A program made the position numbers and the translations under genes. Positions 19,357-27,442 of a stretch of 44,960 nucleotides of DNA are shown piece after piece (position 1 is the stretch's first letter; every line of letters begins with the position of its first letter). This DNA is from Stentor coeruleus (lineage: Eukaryota > Ciliophora > Heterotrichea > Heterotrichida > Stentoridae): NCBI GenBank assembly GCA_001970955.1, contig MPUH01000579.1:1-44960 (forward strand). The letters are read 5' to 3'. The notes under the pieces are model-generated. The model did not search any database, had not been told where the DNA came from, and saw only the letters and a program-made list of their open reading frames with translations.

Positions 19357-19599
19357 ATGGTGAAATTGCCCATAAACATCGAAAAGTGGATGAAAATGAA
19401 GAAGTCAACTGGCAGATCTAGTTTTATATACCTTGCCTTAGGAGTTGGTTTTGTCGTAGCAACAGGAATGCACTCTATAAATTACATAGACGAAATTCAA
19501 AGTGAAAAAGAAAGGCAAATTAATATGGAAATAGCAAGCTTTACGGCGAATGAGAAAGACAGATCTGAAATGCTCAAGGTATTCGGGATCAATAAATAA
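19357..19599 (+). CDS. Small single-pass membrane protein
   Basis: 80 residues. A basic N-terminus (NIEKWMKMKKSTGRSS) is followed by one hydrophobic helix at about residues 22-40 (FIYLALGVGFVVATG), then a charged, helical C-terminus (YIDEIQSEKERQINMEIASF). The layout, with basic residues before one short helix, resembles small mitochondrial inner-membrane assembly or respiratory subunits. I cannot name a family. The ATG follows a C/A-rich leader, the composition shifts to G/T-rich after the stop, and the frame is compact, so I consider it a real gene despite its size. Confidence 0.65.
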   Translation: MVKLPINIEKWMKMKKSTGRSSFIYLALGVGFVVATGMHSINYIDEIQSEKERQINMEIASFTANEKDRSEMLKVFGINK

Positions 19600-20075
19600 T
19601 CTAGTTTCAGGAATATTTTTATAAAGGCTAAAATTATATGATGCATATAACTTTTGTGTATAAAATTAAAATGTATTAAGAAGGTACTTTTAGATAGTAA
19701 AAATCTTTGATTTTATATGTTTGATAATAATAAAATATATTTTAGCGTAGAATTTAGGATTTAAATACAGAGGATGTTTGAATTTTTTGAAATTTTGACG
19801 AAATGATTTTTAGATTAGAATTTGTGTTTTTATATAATGAAAAAATTTACTAATAGTTATTTGTTTATATGCTTTGTTTGATTTTACAATAAAATCCTGA
19901 GAAAAATTAAATATGTTTTTTAGTAACTAAAATTATGAGATAAATTGTCTTAAATTTTCGATATTAGTTTTTGTATATTCTCAAACAAATAATATCAAAT
20001 AATGATTATAATCAAACATAACTCGATATAATATTTTTCATTACATAAAAATTTGTATAAAAAATCATTCTTTAT
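19600..20075. other. Spacer, no gene seen
   Basis: 476 A/T-rich bases between the mini-gene and the decayed copy at 20076. If the decayed gene once had a signal peptide, it should lie near 20000-20075, but I cannot align it. Nothing else is visible. Confidence 0.45.
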
Positions 20076-20476
20076 AACAAATATTAGAGACTTCTTCTTA
20101 TGTTTTAATTTAGGTCTAAGAAATGGTTTAATAAGATTTATAGCCAAGGATTATCAATAACAACTACAAAGTTATAAATGATTTCATAGCTAAAAACTCA
20201 AAACCTTCAAAAAGATATAATAATATTTAATGAGTTACAATTAGTTATAAATACTATTTGATCAGTGATAAAATACGATTTCTCAGCTTTAGATAATCAG
20301 TTGAATAAAATATTTTCAAAAGTAAAGGATTGAAATATTGACACAAAATTATATCAAAATAAGGGCATTATTTACAAATTATAATATCATGATGATTTGT
20401 AAGGAAAACTACTCAGCTTATGGTTAGACAGTAGGAAATTATTTTAATTTACTTGTTAGATTGAATCTTTACTAAT
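20076..20476 (+). pseudogene. Decayed tandem copy of the secreted-protein gene at 20678
   Basis: Along about 400 bases this region aligns with bases ~20751-21153 of the intact gene downstream. Matches include AACAAATATTAGAGACTTC, TAGCCAAGGATTATCAA, CAGTTGAATAAAATATTTTC and CAGTAGGAAAT. It carries many in-frame stops, a frameshift around 20320 and no recognisable start or signal peptide. Most differences are C-to-T or G-to-A relative to the intact copy (for example AGCGACTTC became AATGATTTC), as expected for unselected drift towards AT. It is therefore an inactive duplicate rather than a functional paralogue. It lies about 200 bases upstream in the same orientation. Confidence 0.9.
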
Positions 20477-20677
20477 TTGTTTTAGATTTTTTTATTACAT
20501 GATTTATTAAGATTAAAATATTTTGTGTCTGTATATAGGTTGTTATTGTAATTTTTAATCCTTCTAAGACCTTATAAATCATCTTTTCATTAACCCAAAT
20601 ACCCAAAACATCAAAAAAACTATTTTTCGATAAAACATTTTATCAACACAAAAAAAATGATTCTGACATGAATATAA

Positions 20678-21160
20678 ATGTTGAAATTACTATTCATCAT
20701 ATCCTTATCTCTAGGAGTACTTGCCTCAGACACTTCCAAACTCACCCCAACAAATGTTAAAGACTTCCTTTCAGGTCTTGCTTTAGGTTTAGGAAATGGT
20801 TCAACAAGTACATGTAGCCAAGGATTATCAACCATGATCAATAACAGCTACAAAGTTATAAGCGACTTCACAGCTAAAACTCAAAACCTTCAACAAGATA
20901 TAACAACTCTTAATGATTTACAATTAGTTGTAAACTCTATTAGTTCAGTATCAAAATGCGATTTCTCAACTTTAGACAATCAGTTGAATAAAATATTTTC
21001 AAAGCAAGGGATTGAAATATTAACTCAAAACTATATCAACAATGGAGCAGTATTATATACAGACTATAATACCATGATGACATGTACGGAAAACTATTCA
21101 ACTTGTGGTCAAGCAGTAGGAAATGCTTTTAAGCTTCTTATTGGATGGAGTCTTAACTAA
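20678..21160 (+). CDS. Secreted cysteine-containing protein, unknown family
   Basis: 160 residues with a clear signal peptide (LKLLFIISLSLGVLAS, cleavage near residue 17). The mature part has four cysteines (Cys46, Cys94, Cys136, Cys143), enough for two disulfides, and several N-x-S/T sites. The motif KDFLSGLALGLGNGSTSTC near its start resembles a family of small secreted or vacuolar ciliate proteins I have seen with FLxGxxxGL, but I cannot name it. The remainder is helical and Ser/Thr/Asn-rich. It may be lumenal or extracellular. A decayed tandem copy lies just upstream, showing that this gene duplicated and one copy died. Confidence 0.85.
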   Translation: MLKLLFIISLSLGVLASDTSKLTPTNVKDFLSGLALGLGNGSTSTCSQGLSTMINNSYKVISDFTAKTQNLQQDITTLNDLQLVVNSISSVSKCDFSTLDNQLNKIFSKQGIEILTQNYINNGAVLYTDYNTMMTCTENYSTCGQAVGNAFKLLIGWSLN

Positions 21161-21580
21161 TAGAGTCTTAGATTATATATAGAGTTTTTTTTTTCATTAG
21201 AAAATTTGTAAAGGTTTTTATATAAGTGGATTTATGAAGATTTTTATATGAAAATTTTTATACGGAATGATACCTTAGAAATATTGAGCTTAATAATATG
21301 CATGGTATACACTAAATGAATATTGATAATACTAAACTTTTTATCATTAAGGATTTTATAATATTGATCTTGGGACTGAATTGCTATTTGAAGCTCTTGG
21401 TGCTTTTTTTTTAGGGGTATTTTTAATAAACTATTACATTTAGCGTATGCTAAAATTTGTATAAAAATACTTAGTTTTAATATAAACTATATAGATATGA
21501 TTATTATATTAAACACAATTAAGCTTATTATAATGAAAATTGTCAAAAAAAGCTAAGATATAGATTTAAATATATATACT
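21161..21580. other. Spacer between convergent genes, nothing recognised
   Basis: 420 AT-rich bases between two 3' ends, with a T-run at about 21187-21195. No gene, RNA or large repeat is seen. Confidence 0.5.
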
Positions 21581-22462
21581 TTACAATATCTTATAACTTA
21601 TAGGATTTTGGTTCTCAATCTCGCAAACAGTTAGAGACAAATTTTTCCTATGTACAATTTTTTTACCATCTTTTCTACAACTTGGTATTCGAGTTACAGG
21701 AAGGTTCGCAGATTTTCCTGTCAAGCTTTTAACCTGAACCTCTTTCTTAGAGCCTTCCTTAACCAACCCCCCAACCTTATTTTTATATTTCTGTATTTTC
21801 CCAATTTCTAAATCAAGAAATTTTTCTTTTATCTTGATTTTGTTGCATATTTTCAAATTTTCAAGCTCCAATATCGCTTGTTGTTTTTTAATCAGCGAGT
21901 TTTCTTTCTTTAGTTTTTTTATCAAATAAATCAATTTCGATGTGTTTTCTTTACAACAACAATTCAAATTTATAGATTTTGAAGCTGGGGTATCAGGGGT
22001 TTTTGAACGTAATCTTTGAAGTTCTAAGTTTTTATCATTATAAACAAATTCTAAGTCTTCTTTTAATAAAATATTCTGTTCTTGGGTTTCATAAAGTTTA
22101 CTTTCAAGGTCATCAACTTGGAACTGCAGATTTCTTATTTGTTTTTCTAAATGGTCATTTTCTGATTCAAGAATTTTATAAGAATTTTCATGGGTTTTCA
22201 TTTTTTCGGTAAGGTCGGAAATGCGTTTGTGTAAGTCAATTTGCCCGTTTTCTGAGAACTGGTACTTGATTTTGTATGCGAAAAATTCAGCTTGAAGGGC
22301 TGAGAAATTGTTTTGTAAAGAAATGATTTGGTCTGTTTTTTCTGAGATTTCGTTTTCGAGAGCCTCTTCGTATTCTTTAGCTTCGGTTTGGAAACTGTAT
22401 AGGAAATACCTTAAGTATTCTTGGCGAAGGGATTCAAAATCTGATTGACAACTTAAGTTCAT
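21581..22462 (-). CDS. Coiled-coil protein resembling NudE/NDEL1
   Basis: 293 residues. A long coiled coil covers about residues 25-160. The pattern EYEEALENEISEKTDQIISL, then LEKQIRNLQFQVDDLESKLY and ILLKEDLEFVYNDKNLELQR follows the order of the NudE N-terminal coil, including the late E-x-LxRL motif. In animals and fungi NudE binds Lis1 and dynein and tunes dynein force. A short cysteine cluster (NLNCCCKEN) and a second coil follow, then a basic tail. The likeness is visual, and many coiled coils look alike, so this is a moderate call. It is divergent from the small basic protein at 22793. Confidence 0.7.
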   Translation of the reverse strand: MNLSCQSDFESLRQEYLRYFLYSFQTEAKEYEEALENEISEKTDQIISLQNNFSALQAEFFAYKIKYQFSENGQIDLHKRISDLTEKMKTHENSYKILESENDHLEKQIRNLQFQVDDLESKLYETQEQNILLKEDLEFVYNDKNLELQRLRSKTPDTPASKSINLNCCCKENTSKLIYLIKKLKKENSLIKKQQAILELENLKICNKIKIKEKFLDLEIGKIQKYKNKVGGLVKEGSKKEVQVKSLTGKSANLPVTRIPSCRKDGKKIVHRKNLSLTVCEIENQNPISYKIL

Positions 22463-22792
22463 TTATATATTCAAATGGATTTTTTGGGTTTTGGGAATTT
22501 GAAGAAAAATTAAAATTTTTGGGATTAAGCTGTAGGATTGGATTAGGGGAAAAAAAGATGGATTTAAAATTTTTGTAGAGAGTTTAAGAGTGAAAGAATA
22601 ATTTTTGTAAGAGTTTAGAGTAAAAAAATAATTTTTGTGGAGAGTTTAGAGTGAAAGTGTAATTTTTTAGATTTTTTAGATAGAAGATGTATGATTAAGA
22701 AATTTTAGTGCTTTAGGTTTTATAGTATAAGTATTTATATGAGTTGTTTATATTCTAGTCTAATATCCATCAATATATATAAATATATAACA
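22463..22792. promoter_or_regulatory. Divergent intergenic region
   Basis: 330 bases between head-to-head genes. The plus strand is G/A/T-rich and almost C-free, as upstream of other minus-strand genes. It contains the three-unit tandem repeat at 22570-22662. Confidence 0.35.
22570..22662. repeat. Three imperfect tandem units of about 31 bp
   Basis: Units of 32, 30 and 31 bp (22570-22601, 22602-22631, 22632-22662) share the layout TTTTTGT(A/G)..AGAGTTT.AGAGT.AAA..TAA. They lie in the leader of the NudE-like gene and may be slippage products or a repeated regulatory element. Confidence 0.7.
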
Positions 22793-23239
22793 ATGAAAGG
22801 TAGGTCCCCAAGACCCAAGGTACTCAATAAGAGTGTAAAAGTATCAGCGAAAAAAGCTTCAAAGAAAAAAGCTTTAGAAATATCAAAAGTCACTACATCT
22901 CTAAACAAGCGTGTATCGTTAAATAAAAATCCTCAACCTTCAAATGAAATTAAAGAAAACTCTAGTGTTACATCAACCCCAATGAAAGGTTTTAGGCTTT
23001 TTGATGAATCAGAAGCAAGTTCTAAAAACATAACCCCAATGAAATTAGATATAAACGAAAATTCTGGAAACTATTTTCCTAACCCAAGATTAAAAATATA
23101 CAATGAGAGGCAGCTTGAAGATAACACTAGCTTTACTGTTAATAATGGATTAAATCCTGATGTTTGGAGCAGAGGAATTGAAAATGTTACATATACTCCT
23201 ACTGACTTTGATTTTCCTAGTTTTCCAATCCAATACTAG
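22793..23239 (+). CDS. Small basic/Ser-rich protein, unknown
   Basis: 148 residues from ATG 22793 (MKGRSPRPKVLNKSV). The frame extends upstream to another ATG at 22739, but that extension is hydrophobic and unlike the rest, so I prefer the internal start. The N-terminus is Lys-rich (KKASKKKALEISK), followed by Ser/Thr-Pro sites (TSTPMKGF, NITPMKL) that could be proline-directed phosphorylation sites. The C-terminus is acidic and aromatic (TPTDFDFPSFPIQY). It appears disordered, with no domain recognised. Function unknown. Confidence 0.65.
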   Translation: MKGRSPRPKVLNKSVKVSAKKASKKKALEISKVTTSLNKRVSLNKNPQPSNEIKENSSVTSTPMKGFRLFDESEASSKNITPMKLDINENSGNYFPNPRLKIYNERQLEDNTSFTVNNGLNPDVWSRGIENVTYTPTDFDFPSFPIQY

Positions 23240-23458
23240 GCATAGTTAGTAATAAAATATTAAAGGATAAAGTTTTGGATGATGTTTTAGTTTAAATTTT
23301 GTATAGAAAGGATTGCGAGGGATGATTTTGGGAAGATAAGACAATTAAAGATTTATTATCATAAAAATTTATGACTTAAGATAAAATTCCTCCCATTATT
23401 AAAATCAAAAGTTTACCTCAACACAAAAACATACAAATAAACTGTAAAATTTTTACTT

Positions 23459-24826
23459 TTACAAGAAAATTCTATTATTATTACCCATATCAGTCCTTAT
23501 TTCTGCTTCAAGTCTATCTTTGATTTTTTTAATATCACTCTCCCCTTTAGACCTATTCAAACTTTCAGTCAATCTTATTTTTTCCAATCTTTTCTCTCTC
23601 GCTGTAAACGACTCTTTTTGCAGCCTATTAAAATTCATCTCCTGATCTCTTTTCCTCATTTGTGCCTTATAACTCATAGCTTGATACCCAATATCAATAA
23701 CCCCTTTAATCTCTTTTTTCATTTTTTCCTTCAATTCACTTTTCTCTTCAAAAATCCTCTCTTTATCAGCTTGAGCTTTCTCAATTTCTTTCTGCATAGC
23801 AAAACTTTTCATTTCCTGATTTTTCATATTTTGTCTTATCCTTTTTTTCTCTTTATACAAAAGTTCTTCTCTTCTTTTCTATATAAAATATACATTTGAT
23901 TCCATAAGATCTTTTTTTATCTTAAACAATTTTTCTATATTTTTCTTTTCAGTCTCAATACTAAGCCCTTCTTTAATCATTCTAACTTTATTTGTATTTG
24001 TTGATAGTAAATTCCCTGATAAAGCTTTTTCATTTAAAACTTTCTTAGCTCTTTCTGCTGATTTTTCCATTCGAAGTTTTATTTCGTCTAATTGTTTGTC
24101 GATACTATCATTAATTTCTATGTTTTTAAGCCGAGAGATGTTTTTTCCTGGGGTTTGAGGTTTGTCGCCGCTTTGAAAACTGTTAGAAAAAGTTTTGTAG
24201 CCTGATTTTTGTATTTTCATTAGACTTAAGGCGTATTTTTCATGTTCTTCTTGGTTTTTGTGTTTTTTTTGTAAGATTTCTTTGACTCTTTGGTCATGTT
24301 TTTCGAAGTGGATTTTTTTTAAGTTTAGAGCTTTTTTGTTGTTTCGACAGGATTTTGTGTAGAGTTTGTTTTCGAAATTTTTCCGACGATTTTCTTCTTC
24401 GGTTTTGATTTTTTTTAGGTTGTTTTCGACATTGAGTTTTTTTATGATGCTTTTCTTGAGGATTTCAAGTTGTTCAGGTCGGGCGGAGTTGCTGGATTTT
24501 GGTCTTTGTGCATTGGTAGAAGAAAGGGATCGGCTTATACTATATTCTGATAATTGGGATGGGTTTATGTAATTGTTTTCTAGAAGATATTTGGCTAAGA
24601 TAACTATTTTTGCTCTTCTTCGGGCTTCGTAATGTTGAGAGTATAATTCAGCTAAATCTCTATTCCCAGGAAGATTTGGATCAGTTGCGAACTCTGAGAT
24701 AGATTTCGGAAGAAGATGTTGTTGGTCTATGCTTAACTCGGAACAGGCTTGAGAAATCATGGGATGATTGTATTCACATGATATTATGAATTCAACAACT
24801 TTTTTAACTTCAACAGTTGACTTCAT
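23459..24826 (-). CDS. Charged coiled-coil protein, unknown
   Basis: Two exons (24826-23894, 23878-23459) around a 15-nt intron give 450 residues. The N-terminal ~90 residues are globular-looking, with LPKSISEFATDPNLPGNRDL and ELYSQHYEARRRAKIVILAK. Long Lys/Glu-rich helices follow to the C-terminus (KEKMKKEIKGVIDIGYQAM, KRLEKIRLTESL). Long charged helices are typical of microtubule or basal-body associated proteins, but no specific family is recognised. The start region is duplicated around N24868. The first copy, at 24826, continues into the gene and is taken as the start. Confidence 0.8.
23879..23893 (-). other. 15-nt intron
   Basis: Minus-strand GTATATTTTATATAG. Unspliced, it ends the frame at TAG. 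Removing it joins LMESN to KRREELLYKEKKR in frame and extends the coiled coil. Confidence 0.88.
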
Positions 24827-24938
24827 TTATTTTAGTATTATTGAATTGCATAAACTTTTTACTATGANACTTTTTTAACTTCAACAGTTGACTTCATTTA
24901 TTTTAGTATTATTGAATTGCATAAACTTTTTACTATGA
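24798..24938. repeat. Direct duplication around N24868 (assembly overlap)
   Basis: The 70 bases 24798-24867 recur at 24869-24938. They include the first ~29 coding bases and the leader of the minus-strand coiled-coil gene, so a second, orphan ATG appears at 24897. Confidence 0.85.
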
Positions 24939-24982
24939 TTTTATAGATAAATCACTAAATAAATACCAGTAAATAATAAAGA

Positions 24983-25408
24983 ATGAGTATTGAAGATATG
25001 GTTAAAATAACTCCAAAGGCAGAATTATATATGCATATAGAAGGGACAATAGAACTTAAACTGCTCTTCGAACTTGTATAAAAGATTAATATATACTTAA
25101 ATTATACAATAGATCAATGTAAAGAAGTATGAAAAAAAAAAAAAAAATTAAATTCAATATATTGATGCATGTAAAGTTCTTCCACAGAAAATGACTTATA
25201 TGCCATAGCTTTACAATATTTTATCAAAGTAACCATTCATAATATATATTATTTACTAATGAGTTTTTTTTTTTTTGACCCACAAACCTATATGGCAAAT
25301 GGTGTATCATTTAAGACTATAATAAAATGTCTTTCAAAATCATCAAAAGAAAACAAAAATAATAAACAGGAAAAACGACGCAAATTACAATATTTAATTA
25401 TATTATGA
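24983..25408 (+). pseudogene. Decayed adenosine/adenine deaminase gene fragment
   Basis: Translations in shifting frames match the order of the adenosine deaminase family. At 24983 MSIEDMVKITPKAELYMHIEGT resembles the metal-binding start PKAELHxHxEGT, with the first His replaced by Tyr. It continues LKLLFELV, then a stop. After a poly-A run and a frame change come ENDLYAIALQYF and VTIHNIYY. After a poly-T run comes FFDPQTYMANGVSF, matching the family's FFDPQTHxxxGV(S/P)F, followed by TIIKCLSKSSKEN and a stop. Several stops, frameshifts in homopolymers and lost catalytic residues indicate a dead gene. The rest of the enzyme, with its catalytic second half, is not recognisable downstream. Confidence 0.88.
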
Positions 25409-25585
25409 TGATTAATAAAGCTATTTATTATACGAACCTAGTTATAAAAAGTAGGGTAAATTACAAACAATATTAACTGTTGTTTAATTTAAAATGCATC
25501 AAAGTTATATTTAGGATTTATTTATAAAATAATTATTTTACTTAATTACGTTTTTTCCTAAAACCTTTCAACTTAATTTGTTATT

Positions 25586-26140
25586 TTATGCTATACTAAT
25601 CGGTACATACAGGGTTACACAGTACATACAAGAGCAAAAAAATATAAAAATCAGTACCAAAAAACTACAGCAAATACTCCAAAACCCACTAGCTACAGGT
25701 TCAGTCTCAGTATTTCCAAAGTACTCTACAGGATCAGGAACTTCACAAATTTCATATGTGACTGTATTATAATCGATAAATTTCACATAAATCATCACAC
25801 TAAAAGCTAAAATTCCTAATTTTTTCAGAACTATTAAAGATTTTCTATACATAATTCTAATCCTTGGTATCCTATTCGCCATATAAGCGAAAAAGCCCCA
25901 AAAAAACCCTATTACAACAAAACCTCTCCAAGAGAATGTGTAATCATAAACTGGATAGACAAAATCATATATAGTCCTATGAGGAATAAGCCAAAATACT
26001 GTTGAAATATATGAATAGGTAGATGCAAATCCAGATACAAAACCAAAGGATGGAAATACCTTTTTTCTATAAACACTATTAATAATAGACCCAAGAAAGT
26101 GCAAAAAACACACAAGTCTTATCCAGTCTATTATTTCCAT
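25586..26140 (-). CDS. Multipass membrane protein, unknown
   Basis: 184 residues with about five hydrophobic stretches: WIRLVCFLHFLGSIINS, SYISTVFWLIPH, FVVIGFFWGFFAYMA, KLGILAFSVMIYVKF and FWSICCSFLVLIFIFFCSC. Aromatic and cysteine content is high, especially in the last helix. A short loop EICEVPDPVEYFG between helices four and five is the only polar stretch. I recognise no family. The ATG at 26140 is the first in frame. The composition and tight spacing to the next upstream minus-strand gene (33 bases) support it as a real gene. Confidence 0.65.
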   Translation of the reverse strand: MEIIDWIRLVCFLHFLGSIINSVYRKKVFPSFGFVSGFASTYSYISTVFWLIPHRTIYDFVYPVYDYTFSWRGFVVIGFFWGFFAYMANRIPRIRIMYRKSLIVLKKLGILAFSVMIYVKFIDYNTVTYEICEVPDPVEYFGNTETEPVASGFWSICCSFLVLIFIFFCSCMYCVTLYVPISIA

Positions 26141-26173
26141 AATTGTCTAAAAATTATAATTTTATAATAATCA

Positions 26174-26713
26174 CTAATTATTTGTTAATTTTTTACTATA
26201 TCTCCTCCTTTTCATCCTTCCTGGAGATGAAGTTTTTTCTCTGAACTCATTTTCCACCTGAACTTCAACTTCTTTTATGTTAATCCCAAGTTTTTTTATC
26301 TCATTTTGAATATTTTCAAGATACTCAGGAGATTTTTCTAAGATTTTAATCACATCGTCTTCTAAAAGCAGGCCTTGAAGATCTTCAATTATCTGCTTAC
26401 TTTCTGATATAACTTCTTTTTTCTTTGAAGATTTTTCTAAAGCTGCTGTGTCATCTATTTTTTTTATTGTGTCTTGTAATATTTTGCTACGATCTTTAAT
26501 ATGTGTATATTTGCACTTTAGAAGAATGGCTAAAGGTTTGTTATTTTCAGCGATACAAGCGTCGATACCATTTGTGCAGTCTAAGGATATTTTATGAAGT
26601 TGATGAATTTTATTTACTATGTCGGTATGCAAATTTTCTAGTTGTTCATTATAAGATTCTGAAGTAAGGCCAGGGCGGACTTTGTTAGTTTTACATGCTA
26701 CGCATTGTCCCAT
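26174..26713 (-). CDS. N-acylated ESCRT-III-like protein (CHMP6/Vps20-like)
   Basis: 179 residues. The N-terminus MGQCVACK predicts myristoylation with palmitoylatable cysteines, as for Vps20/CHMP6, the myristoylated ESCRT-III nucleator. The body is a helical hairpin followed by acidic helices: PLAILLKCKYTHIKDRSKIL corresponds to the A-xLLK.K stretch before the second helix. DDVIKILEKSPEYLENIQNE corresponds to the V-xxILxxxxE segment of CHMP6. The very C-terminus is basic (GRMKRRRYSKKL), which is not typical and lacks a clear MIM motif. If correct, it works in endosomal or cytokinetic membrane remodelling. The identification is by pattern only and could be wrong. Confidence 0.65.
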   Translation of the reverse strand: MGQCVACKTNKVRPGLTSESYNEQLENLHTDIVNKIHQLHKISLDCTNGIDACIAENNKPLAILLKCKYTHIKDRSKILQDTIKKIDDTAALEKSSKKKEVISESKQIIEDLQGLLLEDDVIKILEKSPEYLENIQNEIKKLGINIKEVEVQVENEFREKTSSPGRMKRRRYSKKLTNN

Positions 26714-27442
26714 TTTATTATATTTGTAATCACCATGTTTTAAAAGTTAAATTAGGATGAATTTAATTAGAGGATTTTATGGATAGGTGCTGTAGGATAA
26801 ATTTTATGATAAGTGATGAAGAGGATTAAAGATAAGATAGGGTGATTAGGGAGAGAGTAATGGGTATAGAAAGTGTGATAGTGATAAATATAATAAATTT
26901 TGGATTTTAAAGAAAGTTTTTTGATTGGATAAAATGAAGATAGGGATTTTTTATGAGTCCGGGATATATGATTTGTTCTATCTAATAATAAATTATAGCT
27001 GCATTTTATTATTATATAATACAAGTTGAGTAATAAAAGCGATTTACTATAAAAAAAATAAAACCTAGGAAAATAATTATATACAAAATAGCACAAATCA
27101 ATCAAATAAAATCTTCAATCATTATCCAAAAATTATTAAAACCTGAAACTTACACTAAAAAATAAACCCTAAACCTAAATCAAAATCCTAAAAATCATGC
27201 TAAAATCATCTTAACTTCTCACATAAAATCCAAACTCCTCAACAAACTCAAATCTTCATCACAACAATTTCCACCTATTCTCTCTCTATTATCTAATTAA
27301 AAACCTTCATCAAAATCTACCAAATCGAATATTTAAACTTTTTATTCCCTCCCTATCCAATTTTTCTCCTAAAAATCCATACAAATAATTTCCCTCTTAA
27401 TTGTATTCCCATCTAATATTTTCTCTATTTATAATCCTAATA
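26714..27442. promoter_or_regulatory. Divergent intergenic region with a near G-free leader
   Basis: About 730 bases between head-to-head genes. The left part is G/A/T-rich. From 27121 to 27360 the plus strand holds about 60 C and only 3 G, the clearest example of the leader composition in this window. The long minus-strand frame in the left part has no protein-like character and is rejected. Confidence 0.4.

Noticed and set aside
26767..27105. 112-codon minus-strand frame rich in Tyr, Leu and Ser
   Set aside because: It lies in the leader region of a divergent pair, has low complexity typical of AT-rich spacer translation and no recognisable domain.
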